Shown here one piece after another: positions 15,612 to 25,223 of a DNA stretch of 64,000 bases; the first letter of the stretch is position 1; each line of letters begins with the position of its first letter. Location: positions 62,001-126,000 of the forward strand of contig NZ_CAXUSG020000003.1 of the NCBI RefSeq assembly GCF_964253915.1, in the 5' to 3' direction. Made by a program: the position numbers and the translations under genes. Under the pieces are notes generated by a model, which was not told the origin of the DNA, searched no databases, and saw only the letters and a program-made list of their open reading frames with translations. Source of the DNA: Metarhizobium sp964253915. GTDB lineage: Bacteria; Pseudomonadota; Alphaproteobacteria; Rhizobiales; Rhizobiaceae.

Positions 15612-16700
15612 TCAGAAGGTCGGCCGCGGGATCGGGATCGGCACGTTGGCAATCTCACCCTTGCCCGCTTTTGTCGGCTTCGCATCGCTGCCGGGGATGA
15701 GGCCGGCAAAGACGAAATTGGGCTGGCGCGTCATCTCATGGATATAGGGCGAATTCATCTTCATCCGCCCCGCCTCGTCGCGCCCTTCGCTGCGAACCTT
15801 ACCGGCCTTGGCGTTGCAGATCTCCTCGCTGATATCGGCCACCACGTCGCGGTCGGCGCCGTAGGGCTGCAGCGTCCGCAGCGTGAGGTTGCCCTTCGAA
15901 GGCGTCGTCAGCGCCCGCTGCAGCAGGTCGGCGGAAACGTCGGCGCGGGCGCCGAGGCTCTCCGTACCGAGCACGACCGAAACCACCGAGCGGCCGTTGC
16001 GTGTCGCCGAGGATACCTGGTTGAAGCCGGAGGCGCAGATGAAGCCGGTCTTCATGCCGTCGGCGCCATCGAAACGGCCGATCAGCAGGTTATAGTTCGG
16101 ATAGTTCTTCTTGCCCGTGGTAAAACCTTCGATCGAGAAGAAGCCGGCATATTCCGGAAACTCGCGCTTGATCGCCACCGTCAGCACGGCAAGGTCGCGG
16201 GCCGTGGTATATTGCCCCTTGCCCGGCAGGCCGTTGGGATTGATGAAGCGGGTCGACGACATGCCGAGCTCGCGGGCATTCTGGTTCATTCGATCGACAA
16301 AAGCCTCCTGCGAGCCGCCGACGCTTTCGGCAATCGCCACGGCGACGTCGTTGGCCGACTTGATCAGCAGGATCTTTAGCGCGCTGTCGAGCGTCATCTG
16401 CTGGCCGGGCTTGTAATACATCTTGCTCGCCGGCTGGGCGGCGGCACGCTTGCTCATCGTCACCAGGCTTTCCATCGTCATCTGCCCGGAACGCACGGCC
16501 TCGAAGGCCGTGTAGGCGGTCATCAGCTTGGTCAGCGAGGCGGGATACCAGCGGCGGAAGGCATCTTCATGATCCAGCACCCGGCCGGTCTCGACATCGA
16601 CGACGATGCGCGGATTGGCAACGACGGGTTGCGCTGCCATCAGCAGTGCGGCGGATACCGCAAGAATGGCGGCAGGCAAACGAACGGTGGTCGTGGTCAC
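15612..16700 (-). CDS. D-alanyl-D-alanine carboxypeptidase (DacF-like PBP)
   Basis: About 362 residues. It is a low-molecular-weight penicillin-binding protein of the peptidase S11 family that trims the terminal D-Ala from peptidoglycan stem peptides. A signal peptide ends at QPVVA-NPRIVVD. The three active-site motifs are SLTK (SxxK), SAN (LLIKSANDVAVAIAES) and KTG (DGMKTGFICASGFN). The C-terminal PBP5-like extension is shortened and ends in IPIPRPTF. The preferred start is GTG at 16700, preceded by GAGGA at six bases; a GTG at 16736 is an in-frame alternative. It is probably cotranscribed with the CobW-like gene and is divergent from the M20 amidohydrolase. Confidence 0.92.
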   Translation of the reverse strand: MTTTTVRLPAAILAVSAALLMAAQPVVANPRIVVDVETGRVLDHEDAFRRWYPASLTKLMTAYTAFEAVRSGQMTMESLVTMSKRAAAQPASKMYYKPGQQMTLDSALKILLIKSANDVAVAIAESVGGSQEAFVDRMNQNARELGMSSTRFINPNGLPGKGQYTTARDLAVLTVAIKREFPEYAGFFSIEGFTTGKKNYPNYNLLIGRFDGADGMKTGFICASGFNQVSSATRNGRSVVSVVLGTESLGARADVSADLLQRALTTPSKGNLTLRTLQPYGADRDVVADISEEICNAKAGKVRSEGRDEAGRMKMNSPYIHEMTRQPNFVFAGLIPGSDAKPTKAGKGEIANVPIPIPRPTF

Positions 16701-16861
16701 GGCAAATCCTCGAATTGTCCGGAATGATCTCGTCACTGCCGGTTATTTACCTTATATGGCTAAGCAATGGCAAAGGTCATTGATTACGTCAATTATCGCG
16801 GCCACATTCCACACCGGCCCTCGCCCGCACCTTACGCATTCGCAGTCACAGGAACAGCCTC

Positions 16862-18025
16862 ATGCCCATTTTGAACCGTGCCGCAGACCTCCAGGACGAA
16901 GTGACGGAATGGCGGCGCCACATCCACACCCGGCCGGAACTGATGTTCGACGTCGAGAATACCGCAGCTTTTGTCGCGGAAAAACTCAAGGAATTCGGTG
17001 TTGACGAGATCGTGACCGGCATCGGCCGTACCGGCGTCGTCGGCCTCATCCGCGGCCGCGGCGACAGCAAGCGCGCCATCGGCCTGCGCGCCGACATGGA
17101 CGCGCTGCCGCTGACGGAGATTTCCGGCAAACCCTGGGCCTCGACGACACCCGGCAAGATGCATGCCTGCGGCCATGACGGTCACACCGCCATGCTTCTG
17201 GGCGCGGCAAAATATCTCGCCGAATCGCGCAATTTCACCGGCAATGTCGCCGTCATCTTCCAGCCCGCCGAAGAAGGCGGCGGCGGCGGCCGGCTGATGG
17301 TCGAAGACGGCATGATGGAGCGCTTCGGCATCGAGGAAGTCTATGGCATGCACAACATGCCCGGCCTGCCGGTCGGCGCCTTCGCGATCCGCAAAGGCCC
17401 GATCATGGCATCGACGGACGAGTTCACCATCACCGTGAAAGGCCGCGGCGGCCACGCGGCGCAGCCGCACGGCACCATCGATCCGATCGCCATCGGCGCG
17501 CAGATCGTCACCAACCTGCAGCAGATCGTCTCGCGCACCGCCAATCCGTTGCGGTCGATGGTCGTCTCGGTGACGAAGTTCAACGCCGGTTTCGCCTACA
17601 ACGTCATTCCCAACGATGCGACGATCGGCGGCACCGTGCGGACCCTGACACCCGAGGACCGCGAACTTGCCGAACGTCGCATCGGTGAGATCGTCGCCGG
17701 TGTTTCCGCCGCGCATGGCGCCGAAGGATCTGTCGCCTATCACCGCAACTATCCGGTCACGTTCAATCATGCGCGCGAGACCGACTATGCAGCCGACAGT
17801 GCTCGCGCCATCGGCGGCGATGACAATGTCAATGTCGAGGTGGACCCGATGATGGGCGGCGAGGATTTTTCCTACATGCTGAACGCCCGGCCCGGCGCAT
17901 TCATCTTCATCGGCAACGGCGACAGCGCCGGCCTGCACAATCCGGCCTACGACTTCAACGACGAGGCAATCGCCCACGGCATCTCCTACTGGGTCAAGCT
18001 CGCCGAACAGCGCCTGACGGCCTGA
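16862..18025 (+). CDS. M20-family amidohydrolase (hippurate hydrolase-like)
   Basis: A 387-residue metal-dependent amidohydrolase of the M20D group (N-acyl-amino acid hydrolases, IAA-amino acid hydrolases). The metal-binding motifs HACGHDGHTAML (near residue 101), FQPAEEGGGGG, and GMHNMP are present, with the dimerisation domain around GGHAAQPHGTIDP and the C-terminal ligand in GLHNPAYDFND. Its substrate cannot be read from the sequence. The ATG follows 'GGAACAGCCTC'. The coding region ends at the border of the 438-base repeat carrying the small secreted-protein gene. Confidence 0.9.
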   Translation: MPILNRAADLQDEVTEWRRHIHTRPELMFDVENTAAFVAEKLKEFGVDEIVTGIGRTGVVGLIRGRGDSKRAIGLRADMDALPLTEISGKPWASTTPGKMHACGHDGHTAMLLGAAKYLAESRNFTGNVAVIFQPAEEGGGGGRLMVEDGMMERFGIEEVYGMHNMPGLPVGAFAIRKGPIMASTDEFTITVKGRGGHAAQPHGTIDPIAIGAQIVTNLQQIVSRTANPLRSMVVSVTKFNAGFAYNVIPNDATIGGTVRTLTPEDRELAERRIGEIVAGVSAAHGAEGSVAYHRNYPVTFNHARETDYAADSARAIGGDDNVNVEVDPMMGGEDFSYMLNARPGAFIFIGNGDSAGLHNPAYDFNDEAIAHGISYWVKLAEQRLTA

Positions 18026-18061
18026 CCGCACCGGCTCCGCGACAGTGCAAACACACCTCGA

Positions 18062-18084
18062 CCCGGATGCAGGGGACATCCGGG
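18062..18084 (-). terminator. hairpin after small-protein gene copy 1
   Basis: CCCGGATG (18062-18069) and CATCCGGG (18077-18084) form a perfect eight-pair stem with a seven-base loop, about 40 bases past the stop codon. The same hairpin follows copies 2 and 3. The tract after it is only weakly T-rich. Confidence 0.6.
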
Positions 18085-18121
18085 CCGGGCGTGGGAGGTC
18101 TATGGGATCAGCTGCCGTGGA

Positions 18122-18325
18122 TCAGTGGCAGACGCGGATCTTCTTGATGTAGAGATTGCCGTAATAATCGTACTTGCGGATCTTCTTGATGAAGCAGCTC
18201 GGACGGTAGTCGTAGCTGTCGTAGGACTGCTCATAGCCACCATAGTAGCCGCCGGCGAAGGACGGTGCGGCAAACGAAACGACGAGGGTGGCGGCAGCAG
18301 CGGCGGAGAGAAGGAAGTTGCGCAT
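18122..18325 (-). CDS. 67-residue secreted Tyr-rich protein, copy 1
   Basis: A short exported protein with a clean Sec signal (MRNFLLSAAAAATLVVSFAA, cleavage after PSFA) and a mature part of about 43 residues starting GGYYGGYEQSYDSYDY. The mature part has two Cys residues and a repeated IKKIR element separated by KYDYYGNLY, suggesting a small disulfide-stabilised beta structure. Homologous small proteins are common in rhizobia; no function is known to me. It differs from copies 2 and 3 at one residue (Glu in place of His in GGYxQSY). The ribosome binding site is GGAG before the ATG. Confidence 0.8.
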   Translation of the reverse strand: MRNFLLSAAAAATLVVSFAAPSFAGGYYGGYEQSYDSYDYRPSCFIKKIRKYDYYGNLYIKKIRVCH

Positions 18326-18721
18326 GTTCGGCTCCTATTGTTCGGTTGTTGGCTTCGGTGGATCGGTTTGTTTGTCTCTGTGGATGTGTTCGTCTCATCC
18401 AGTGACCCGACTATGCCACCGCTTCCCGAACCGCGCTGTTCCGGCCGGAACAGGGTGTTTGCGATGAGGATCCGGTGAGACGGCAATGACGTCCCGTGCA
18501 GGTTGAAATGCACCATGCGTCCCGTTCTCATCGACAATGCGATGTCGCCGGCCTTCAAAACCCGGCCTGAAATTTGGTGTCTTCTGCTTTCCCTCGAAAG
18601 GGAAAATTCTCTCCCGTTTTGACACGATTGCACACTTCAAGCTGCTGCGCCCTCTTCGGGTGCATTCGCCGAGTTGCGCCTGCTGGCTCGGTCACCTGAT
18701 CCACTGTTAGCCCGACCGGCA
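18326..18721. other. spacer between small-gene copies 1 and 2
   Basis: The first 135 bases are the repeated upstream region of copy 1, including the palindrome CTGTTCCGGCCGGAACAG. The remaining 260 bases (18461-18721) are unique and hold no convincing gene. A small hairpin, TTTCCCT (18588-18594) with AGGGAAA (18599-18605), is the only structure noticed. The segment is noticeably less GC-rich than neighbouring genes around 18600. Confidence 0.6.
18436..18453. promoter_or_regulatory. perfect 18-base palindrome, copy 1
   Basis: CTGTTCCGGCCGGAACAG is a perfect dyad located about 110 bases upstream of the small-protein start codon. It is conserved without change at 19113-19130 and 62526-62543. 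It may be an operator or the edge of the mobile cassette. No known rhizobial regulator consensus was recognised. Confidence 0.45.
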
Positions 18722-18737
18722 CGCAAAAACACCTCGA

Positions 18738-18760
18738 CCCGGATGCAGGGAACATCCGGG
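18738..18760 (-). terminator. hairpin after small-protein gene copy 2
   Basis: CCCGGATG (18738-18745) pairs with CATCCGGG (18753-18760), as after copies 1 and 3. On the transcribed strand, it is followed by 'TCGAGGTGTTTTTGCGT', a short T-run that fits intrinsic termination better than in copy 1. Confidence 0.65.
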
Positions 18761-18796
18761 CCGAGGGTGGAGGTCTATGGGATCAGCTGCCGTGGA

Positions 18797-19000
18797 TCAG
18801 TGGCAGACGCGGATCTTCTTGATGTAGAGATTGCCGTAATAATCGTACTTGCGGATCTTCTTGATGAAGCAGCTCGGACGGTAGTCGTAGCTGTCGTAGG
18901 ACTGGTGATACCCACCATAGTAGCCGCCGGCAAAGGACGGTGCGGCAAACGAAACGACGAGGGTGGCGGCAGCAGCGGCGGAGAGAAGGAAGTTGCGCAT
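18797..19000 (-). CDS. 67-residue secreted Tyr-rich protein, copy 2
   Basis: Identical in protein sequence to copy 3 at 62655-62858 and one residue different from copy 1. It has the same Sec signal peptide, two Cys residues in the mature part and the duplicated IKKIR element. A GGAG ribosome binding site precedes the ATG. The preserved reading frame with almost no substitutions shows either recent duplication or gene conversion between copies. Confidence 0.8.
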   Translation of the reverse strand: MRNFLLSAAAAATLVVSFAAPSFAGGYYGGYHQSYDSYDYRPSCFIKKIRKYDYYGNLYIKKIRVCH

Positions 19001-19112
19001 GTTCGGCTCCTATTGGTTCGGGTTGTTGATTTCGGTGGATCGGTTTGTCTGTCTCTGTGGATGTGTTCGTCTCATCCAGTGACCCGACTATGCCACCGCT
19101 TCCCGAACCGCG

Positions 19113-19130
19113 CTGTTCCGGCCGGAACAG
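19113..19130. promoter_or_regulatory. perfect 18-base palindrome, copy 2
   Basis: CTGTTCCGGCCGGAACAG again, about 113 bases upstream of the copy 2 start codon, at the end of the repeated unit. It is also only about 15 bases from the glpV terminator. Confidence 0.45.
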
Positions 19131-19143
19131 GCTGCCGCTGCAA

Positions 19144-19176
19144 ACAAAAACGCCCGGAAGCCAAGGCTCCCGGGCG
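19144..19176 (-). terminator. rho-independent terminator of the glycerol operon
   Basis: On the transcribed strand, CGCCCGGGAGC and GCTTCCGGGCG form an 11-position stem with a CTTG loop, followed by TTTTTG. It lies 25 bases past the glpV stop codon and closes the glpD-STPQUV transcript. Confidence 0.85.
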
Positions 19177-19200
19177 AGTTCATTTCGATGTGGCTGAGGC

Positions 19201-20919
19201 TTACTGCCAGCTCTTCACCAGCTCGTCGTAGTTGACGGTGAGCGGCTTTTCTTTTTCGTTCTCGATCTTCAGCTGCGGTGCAAGGTTGCCCTTGGCGACG
19301 GCATCCTTGTTCCAGTATTCGAGGTCATGCTCTTCGGCGAGCTTCGGACCAATATCGCCCTGGACGCCGGCACGTTCGAGGCGCTGCAGCACCTTTTCCT
19401 GCTCGGCGCACAGCGAGTCCATCGCTTCCTGCGCGGTCTTGGCACCCGACGACGCATCGCCGATCGCCTGCCACCACAGCTGTGCCAGCTTCGGATAGTC
19501 CGGGATGTTCGTACCGGTCGGCGACCACTGAACGCGGGCCGGCGAACGGTAGAACTCGATCAGACCGCCGAGTTTCGGCGCACGATCGGTGAAGGACTGA
19601 TGGCGGATCGACGATTCGCGGATCAGCGTCAGACCGACGTGGCTCTTCTTGACGTCAATCGTCTTGGAAACGACGAACTGGGCGTAAAGCCATGCAGCCT
19701 TGGCGCGGTCATCCGGCGTCGACTTCAAGAGCGTCCAGGACCCGACGTCCTGGTAACCGAGCTTCATGCCGTCTTTCCAATAGACGCCATGCGGCGACGG
19801 AGCGAAACGCCACTTCGGCGTGCCATCGGCATTGACCACCGGCAAGCCTTCCTTCACGAACGCGGCGGTAAACGCCGTGTACGTGAACATCTGCTGGGCG
19901 ACTTCGCCCTGTCCCGGTACCGGACCGGATTCACCGAAGGTCATGCCCTGAGCGGCAGCCGGAGCATAGGCCTTCAACCAGTCGAGATATTTCTGGATGG
20001 CGTAGACGGAAGCCGGACCGTTGGTATCGCCGCCGCGAGCGACGCACGAACCGACGGGACGCGACTTCTCATCGACCTTGATGCCCCATTCATCGACCGG
20101 CAGACCGTTCGGAATGCCTTTGTCGCCGTTGCCGGCCATCGACAGCCAGGCGTCGGTGAAGCGCCAGCCGAGCGACGGGTCCTTCTTGCCGTAGTCCATG
20201 TGACCATAGACCTTCTTGCCGTCGATCTCGCGGCCGGTGAAGAACTCGGCGATATCTTCGTAAGCCGACCAGTTGACCGGAACGCCGAGGTCGTAACCAT
20301 ACTTCGCCTTGAAGTCGGCCTTGTTCTTTTCGTCGTTGAACCAGTCGTAACGGAACCAGTAGAGGTTGGCGAACTGCTGGTCGGGCAGCTGGTAGAGATC
20401 GCCGTCCGGCGCGGTGGTGAATTTCAGGCCGATGAAGTCGTTGAGGTCGAGGCCGGGATTTGTCACGTCCTTGCCTTCGTTGGCCATCCACTTGGTCAGC
20501 GAGCGGGCCTGCTGGTAACGCCAATGGGTGCCGATCAGGTCCGAGTCGTTGACATAGGCGTCGTAGACGTTTTCGCCCGACTGCATCTGGGTCTGCAGCT
20601 TTTCGACGACGTCGCCTTCGCCGATCAGGTCGTGGGTGATCTTGATGCCGGTGATCGCGGTAAAGGCAGGCGCCAGGACCTTCGATTCATATTCATGGGT
20701 GGCGATCGTTTCCGAAACCACCTTGATTTCCATGCCGGCAAAAGGTTTTGCCGCATCGACGAACCATTGCATTTCCTTTTCCTGGTCGGCACGCGACAGG
20801 CTGGATGTCTCGCCGATTTCCTTATCCAGGAATGTCTTTGCCTCGTCCATGCCGGCGTATGCCGAACCGGTCAGAGCCAGCAGCATCGCTGCCGTCGTTG
20901 TCAAAAGATGCCGTCGCAT
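19201..20919 (-). CDS. glpV: glycerol ABC transporter substrate-binding protein GlpV
   Basis: A 572-residue periplasmic binding protein, long for the family, with Sec signal MRRHLLTTTAAMLLALTGSA-YAG. It contains AFTAITGIKITHDLIGEGDV, the ligand-site region QLPDQQFANLYWFRYDWF, and a conserved C-terminal helix region. It captures glycerol for the inner-membrane complex GlpP/GlpQ with ATPases GlpS and GlpT; the name follows the R. leguminosarum glpSTPQUV locus, whose order is identical here. The ATG at 20919 follows GGAGGAAGATC. The 86-base gap from glpU contains a TCCTCC/GGAGGA hairpin that may stabilise this distal part of the message. Confidence 0.93.
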   Translation of the reverse strand: MRRHLLTTTAAMLLALTGSAYAGMDEAKTFLDKEIGETSSLSRADQEKEMQWFVDAAKPFAGMEIKVVSETIATHEYESKVLAPAFTAITGIKITHDLIGEGDVVEKLQTQMQSGENVYDAYVNDSDLIGTHWRYQQARSLTKWMANEGKDVTNPGLDLNDFIGLKFTTAPDGDLYQLPDQQFANLYWFRYDWFNDEKNKADFKAKYGYDLGVPVNWSAYEDIAEFFTGREIDGKKVYGHMDYGKKDPSLGWRFTDAWLSMAGNGDKGIPNGLPVDEWGIKVDEKSRPVGSCVARGGDTNGPASVYAIQKYLDWLKAYAPAAAQGMTFGESGPVPGQGEVAQQMFTYTAFTAAFVKEGLPVVNADGTPKWRFAPSPHGVYWKDGMKLGYQDVGSWTLLKSTPDDRAKAAWLYAQFVVSKTIDVKKSHVGLTLIRESSIRHQSFTDRAPKLGGLIEFYRSPARVQWSPTGTNIPDYPKLAQLWWQAIGDASSGAKTAQEAMDSLCAEQEKVLQRLERAGVQGDIGPKLAEEHDLEYWNKDAVAKGNLAPQLKIENEKEKPLTVNYDELVKSWQ

Positions 20920-21005
20920 GATCTTCCTCCCTAAGGTTGTTGCGATTGCAGTTTCCGTCCTCCAAAGGCAGCCGGAGGATACCGGCCACCCCTTATTCGC
21001 TTGCC

Positions 21006-21287
21006 TCAGACGGTCTTGAATACGCCGACGGCGTAGAGGACGCTGAGGGCAAGAGCCCACCACAGGTTGGGTCCGACAAGACCCAGCCATGCGAGATGAA
21101 TGAATGCCGATCCGAGCAGCGAAATGAACAGCCGGTCGCCGCGCGTCGTCTCGAAGCGCAGGATGCCGATGCGCGGATGCCCGCCCGGTGAAAAATATTC
21201 CCACACCGCCATGCCGATCAGCAGGGCAAGAATGGTGATGAAAAACAGCGCCGTCGGCAGCGTCCAGGCCATCCAGGAAAAATTCAT
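21006..21287 (-). CDS. glpU: DUF2160 small membrane protein GlpU
   Basis: A 93-residue protein with two clear transmembrane stretches (LPTALFFITILALLIGMAVW and LISLLGSAFIHLAWLGL region) plus a third hydrophobic C-terminal part. It corresponds to DUF2160 proteins encoded inside glycerol ABC operons and called GlpU in R. leguminosarum. Its exact role in the transporter is unknown. It lies between glpQ (15-base gap) and glpV. Confidence 0.88.
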   Translation of the reverse strand: MNFSWMAWTLPTALFFITILALLIGMAVWEYFSPGGHPRIGILRFETTRGDRLFISLLGSAFIHLAWLGLVGPNLWWALALSVLYAVGVFKTV

Positions 21288-21302
21288 GGGATCAACCTCC
21301 TC

Positions 21303-22121
<819 letters not shown>

Positions 22122-22136
22122 ATTTGGTCTCCTTTC

Positions 22137-23003
<867 letters not shown>

Positions 23004-23007
23004 GATC

Positions 23008-24078
23008 TCAGGCCTCCCGACCGACACGCCAGCTGTCGGCGTAGATGCTGATGGCGGATGGATCGAAGCTGACGCGGGCGTCGGCCGGAATTTCGCCGTC
23101 CTCCGGCACGACGATGGCAACCGGATGTCCGGAGAAACGGGCGCGGACGATTTTCTGCCGGCCGATATCCTCGACCTTGGTCACTTCGATCGGCATGCCG
23201 TCGCGGCCGAGGCGGATGAATTCCGGGCGAATGCCGAGTTCGGTCTTCTTGGCCGTGCCGATTTTCGGCGCATAATCCAGGTGAAGGGTTTCGGCACCGA
23301 TGGTAACAGCGCTGCCGTTGACGGCGGCCGGCAGCACGTTCATGCCGGGCGAGCCGATGAAATAGCCGACGAAGGTGTGGCTCGGCTTTTCGAACAATTC
23401 CGCCGGCGTGCCGATCTGCACGATTTGGCCGTCATACATGACGACGACCTTGTCGGCGAAGGTCAGGGCTTCCGTCTGGTCGTGCGTGACATAGACCATG
23501 GTGAAACCGAACTGGCGATGCAGCCGCTTCAACTGCGAGCGCAGCACCCATTTCATATGCGGGTCGATGACCGTCAGCGGCTCGTCGAACAGGATGGCGC
23601 TGACGTCGTTGCGCACCAGGCCGCGGCCGAGCGAAATCTTCTGCTTCTGGTCGGCCGTCAGGCCACGCGCCTTGCGGTTCGCCCAGCTCGTGAGGTCGAT
23701 CATGTCGAGCGTGTCGCGAACACGTCGGTCGACCTCGGCTTCCGGCACATGGCGGTTGCGCAGCGGGAAGGCCAGGTTGTCGTAAACGGTCATGGTGTCG
23801 TAGATGACCGGGAACTGGAAGACCTGGGCGATGTTGCGCCGTTCCGTCGGCAGTTGCGTGACGTCCGTGCCGTCGAACAGGATGCGACCTTCCGATGGCG
23901 TCACCAGTCCGGAGATGATGTTGAGAAGCGTGGTCTTGCCGCAGCCGGAGGGACCCAGCAGCGCATAAGCGCCGCCGTCGTTCCATTCGTGATGCACTTC
24001 CTTCAGCGCATAATCGTTCGGCGAGGTGGGCTTTGGGCCGTAGGCGTGGCGGATATGGTCGAGTGTGATGCGTGCCAT
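23008..24078 (-). CDS. glpT: glycerol ABC transporter ATPase GlpT (degenerate signature motif)
   Basis: A 356-residue ABC ATPase of the MalK/UgpC type with a C-terminal TOBE region. Walker A GPSGCGKT (42-49), Q-loop in VFQFPV, Walker B ILFDEP (E166) and switch histidine H199 (VYVTHDQTEA) are intact. The ABC signature, usually LSGGQ, reads LTADQ (140-144), an unusual replacement of both glycines. Its partner GlpS has the reverse pattern. Start at ATG 24078 next to a GAGGAGAAAACC ribosome binding site; 10 bases follow glpS. Named by operon position; not the glycerol-3-phosphate antiporter GlpT of E. coli. Confidence 0.92.
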   Translation of the reverse strand: MARITLDHIRHAYGPKPTSPNDYALKEVHHEWNDGGAYALLGPSGCGKTTLLNIISGLVTPSEGRILFDGTDVTQLPTERRNIAQVFQFPVIYDTMTVYDNLAFPLRNRHVPEAEVDRRVRDTLDMIDLTSWANRKARGLTADQKQKISLGRGLVRNDVSAILFDEPLTVIDPHMKWVLRSQLKRLHRQFGFTMVYVTHDQTEALTFADKVVVMYDGQIVQIGTPAELFEKPSHTFVGYFIGSPGMNVLPAAVNGSAVTIGAETLHLDYAPKIGTAKKTELGIRPEFIRLGRDGMPIEVTKVEDIGRQKIVRARFSGHPVAIVVPEDGEIPADARVSFDPSAISIYADSWRVGREA

Positions 24079-24088
24079 GGTTTTCTCC

Positions 24089-25171
24089 TCACGCCGCCTT
24101 GGCCGGCGCAGCGGCAATCGCCCTGCCATCGGTCGAAAAGGCCATCAGGTGACGGGTGTCGAGATAAACGTCGATTGCCTTGTCCGGCTCGATGTCGTGG
24201 ATGCCATGTTCCAGCATCACCCAGCGGGCGCCGGCGAAATCCACGTGCACGAAACTTTCCGAGCCGGTGATTTCCGAAACCAGCGTGCGGACGCTGAGCC
24301 GCGCATTGCCGCTGTCGGTCGGCGCAAGCGCGAGGTGGTGCGGGTGAAACGCGACCGTCACCGGCCCGTCCGCCATGCCGGCGAGATGGGCAGGAACGGC
24401 AAAAGCCTCGGCATCATGCTTGAGGAAATGACCGTTCGATTTGACGACCTCGAGAATGTTCAGCGGCGGGTCGGCAAAAGTCTTGGCGGTGATCAGGTCG
24501 GTCGGCCGGCGATAGACGTCGATGGTCTTGTCGAACTGGGTGATCCGGCCCTCGCTGAGCGTCGCAGTGTGGCCGCCAAGCAGCAGCGCCTCGGATGGTT
24601 CGGTCGTGGCATAAACGAAGATGGCGCCTGAGGCGGCGAAGATGCGCGGCAATTCTTCGCGCAGTTCCTCGCGCAGCTTATAGTCGAGATTGGCGAGCGG
24701 CTCGTCGAGCAGCACGAGGCTGGCATTCTTGACGATGGCGCGTGCCAGTGCGGTGCGCTGCTGCTGGCCACCGGAAAGATTGAGCGGGGTACGATCGAGA
24801 TAGGGCGTCAGCCGCAGCAATTCGGCCGCCTTGCGCACCTCGCGGTCGATGGTCGCCGCGTCCTTGCCGGAAATCCGCATCGGCGAGGCGATGTTTTCAT
24901 AGACCGTCAGGGCCGGATAATTAATGAACTGCTGGTAGACCATGGCGACGTTGCGATCCTGCACACGCACACCGGTGACGTCCTTGCCATCGAAATGGAT
25001 CGAGCCGCCGGTCGGCTTGTCCAGCCCGGCCATCAGCCGCATCAGCGAAGTTTTGCCGGACAGGGTCGGGCCGAGCAGGACGTTCAACGTCCCCCGTTCG
25101 AGAACGAGATCGCTCGGGCGAATGTGATATTCACCGCCGACCGTCTTCGACACATTGCGCAATTCGAGCAT
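24089..25171 (-). CDS. glpS: glycerol ABC transporter ATPase GlpS (lacks switch histidine)
   Basis: A 360-residue ABC ATPase with C-terminal TOBE domain. Walker A is an unusual GPTLSGKT (34-41) that still fits GxxxxGKT. The signature LSGGQQQR (132-139) and Walker B VLLDEP (E157) are canonical. The switch region reads FVYATTEPSEA, so the usual histidine of VTHD is threonine (T190). With GlpT it would form an ATPase heterodimer with one canonical and one degenerate site. First gene of the transporter set, 52 bases downstream of glpD. Confidence 0.92.
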   Translation of the reverse strand: MLELRNVSKTVGGEYHIRPSDLVLERGTLNVLLGPTLSGKTSLMRLMAGLDKPTGGSIHFDGKDVTGVRVQDRNVAMVYQQFINYPALTVYENIASPMRISGKDAATIDREVRKAAELLRLTPYLDRTPLNLSGGQQQRTALARAIVKNASLVLLDEPLANLDYKLREELREELPRIFAASGAIFVYATTEPSEALLLGGHTATLSEGRITQFDKTIDVYRRPTDLITAKTFADPPLNILEVVKSNGHFLKHDAEAFAVPAHLAGMADGPVTVAFHPHHLALAPTDSGNARLSVRTLVSEITGSESFVHVDFAGARWVMLEHGIHDIEPDKAIDVYLDTRHLMAFSTDGRAIAAAPAKAA

Positions 25172-25223
25172 GAGCTCCTCAGGCCTCCTCCAAACCCAAA
25201 AATGACGTACCGACCTCTATCGG

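Larger units (their letters stand above)
18023..18460. repeat. small secreted-protein cassette, copy 1
   Basis: A stretch of about 438 bases containing a terminator hairpin, a 67-codon gene and its upstream region. It is nearly identical, in inverted orientation, to 62519-62957, and about 400 bases of it recur in tandem at 18722-19131. The match with the distant copy starts directly after the stop codon of the M20 gene and ends after 'CAGGGTGTTT'. No transposase, terminal repeats or target-site duplication were found. Confidence 0.85.
18722..19131. repeat. small secreted-protein cassette, copy 2
   Basis: About 410 bases in direct orientation to copy 1 with 260 unique bases between them. It matches from the 'AACACCTCGACCCGG' terminator side to the 18-base palindrome and then diverges. 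It lacks the outermost 'CACCGGCTCCGCGACAG' segment that copies 1 and 3 share. Confidence 0.85.

Noticed and set aside
20920..21204. 95-codon N-terminal extension of glpV
   Set aside because: It covers the intergenic hairpin and glpU; the signal peptide begins at 20919 behind a GGAGGAAG site.
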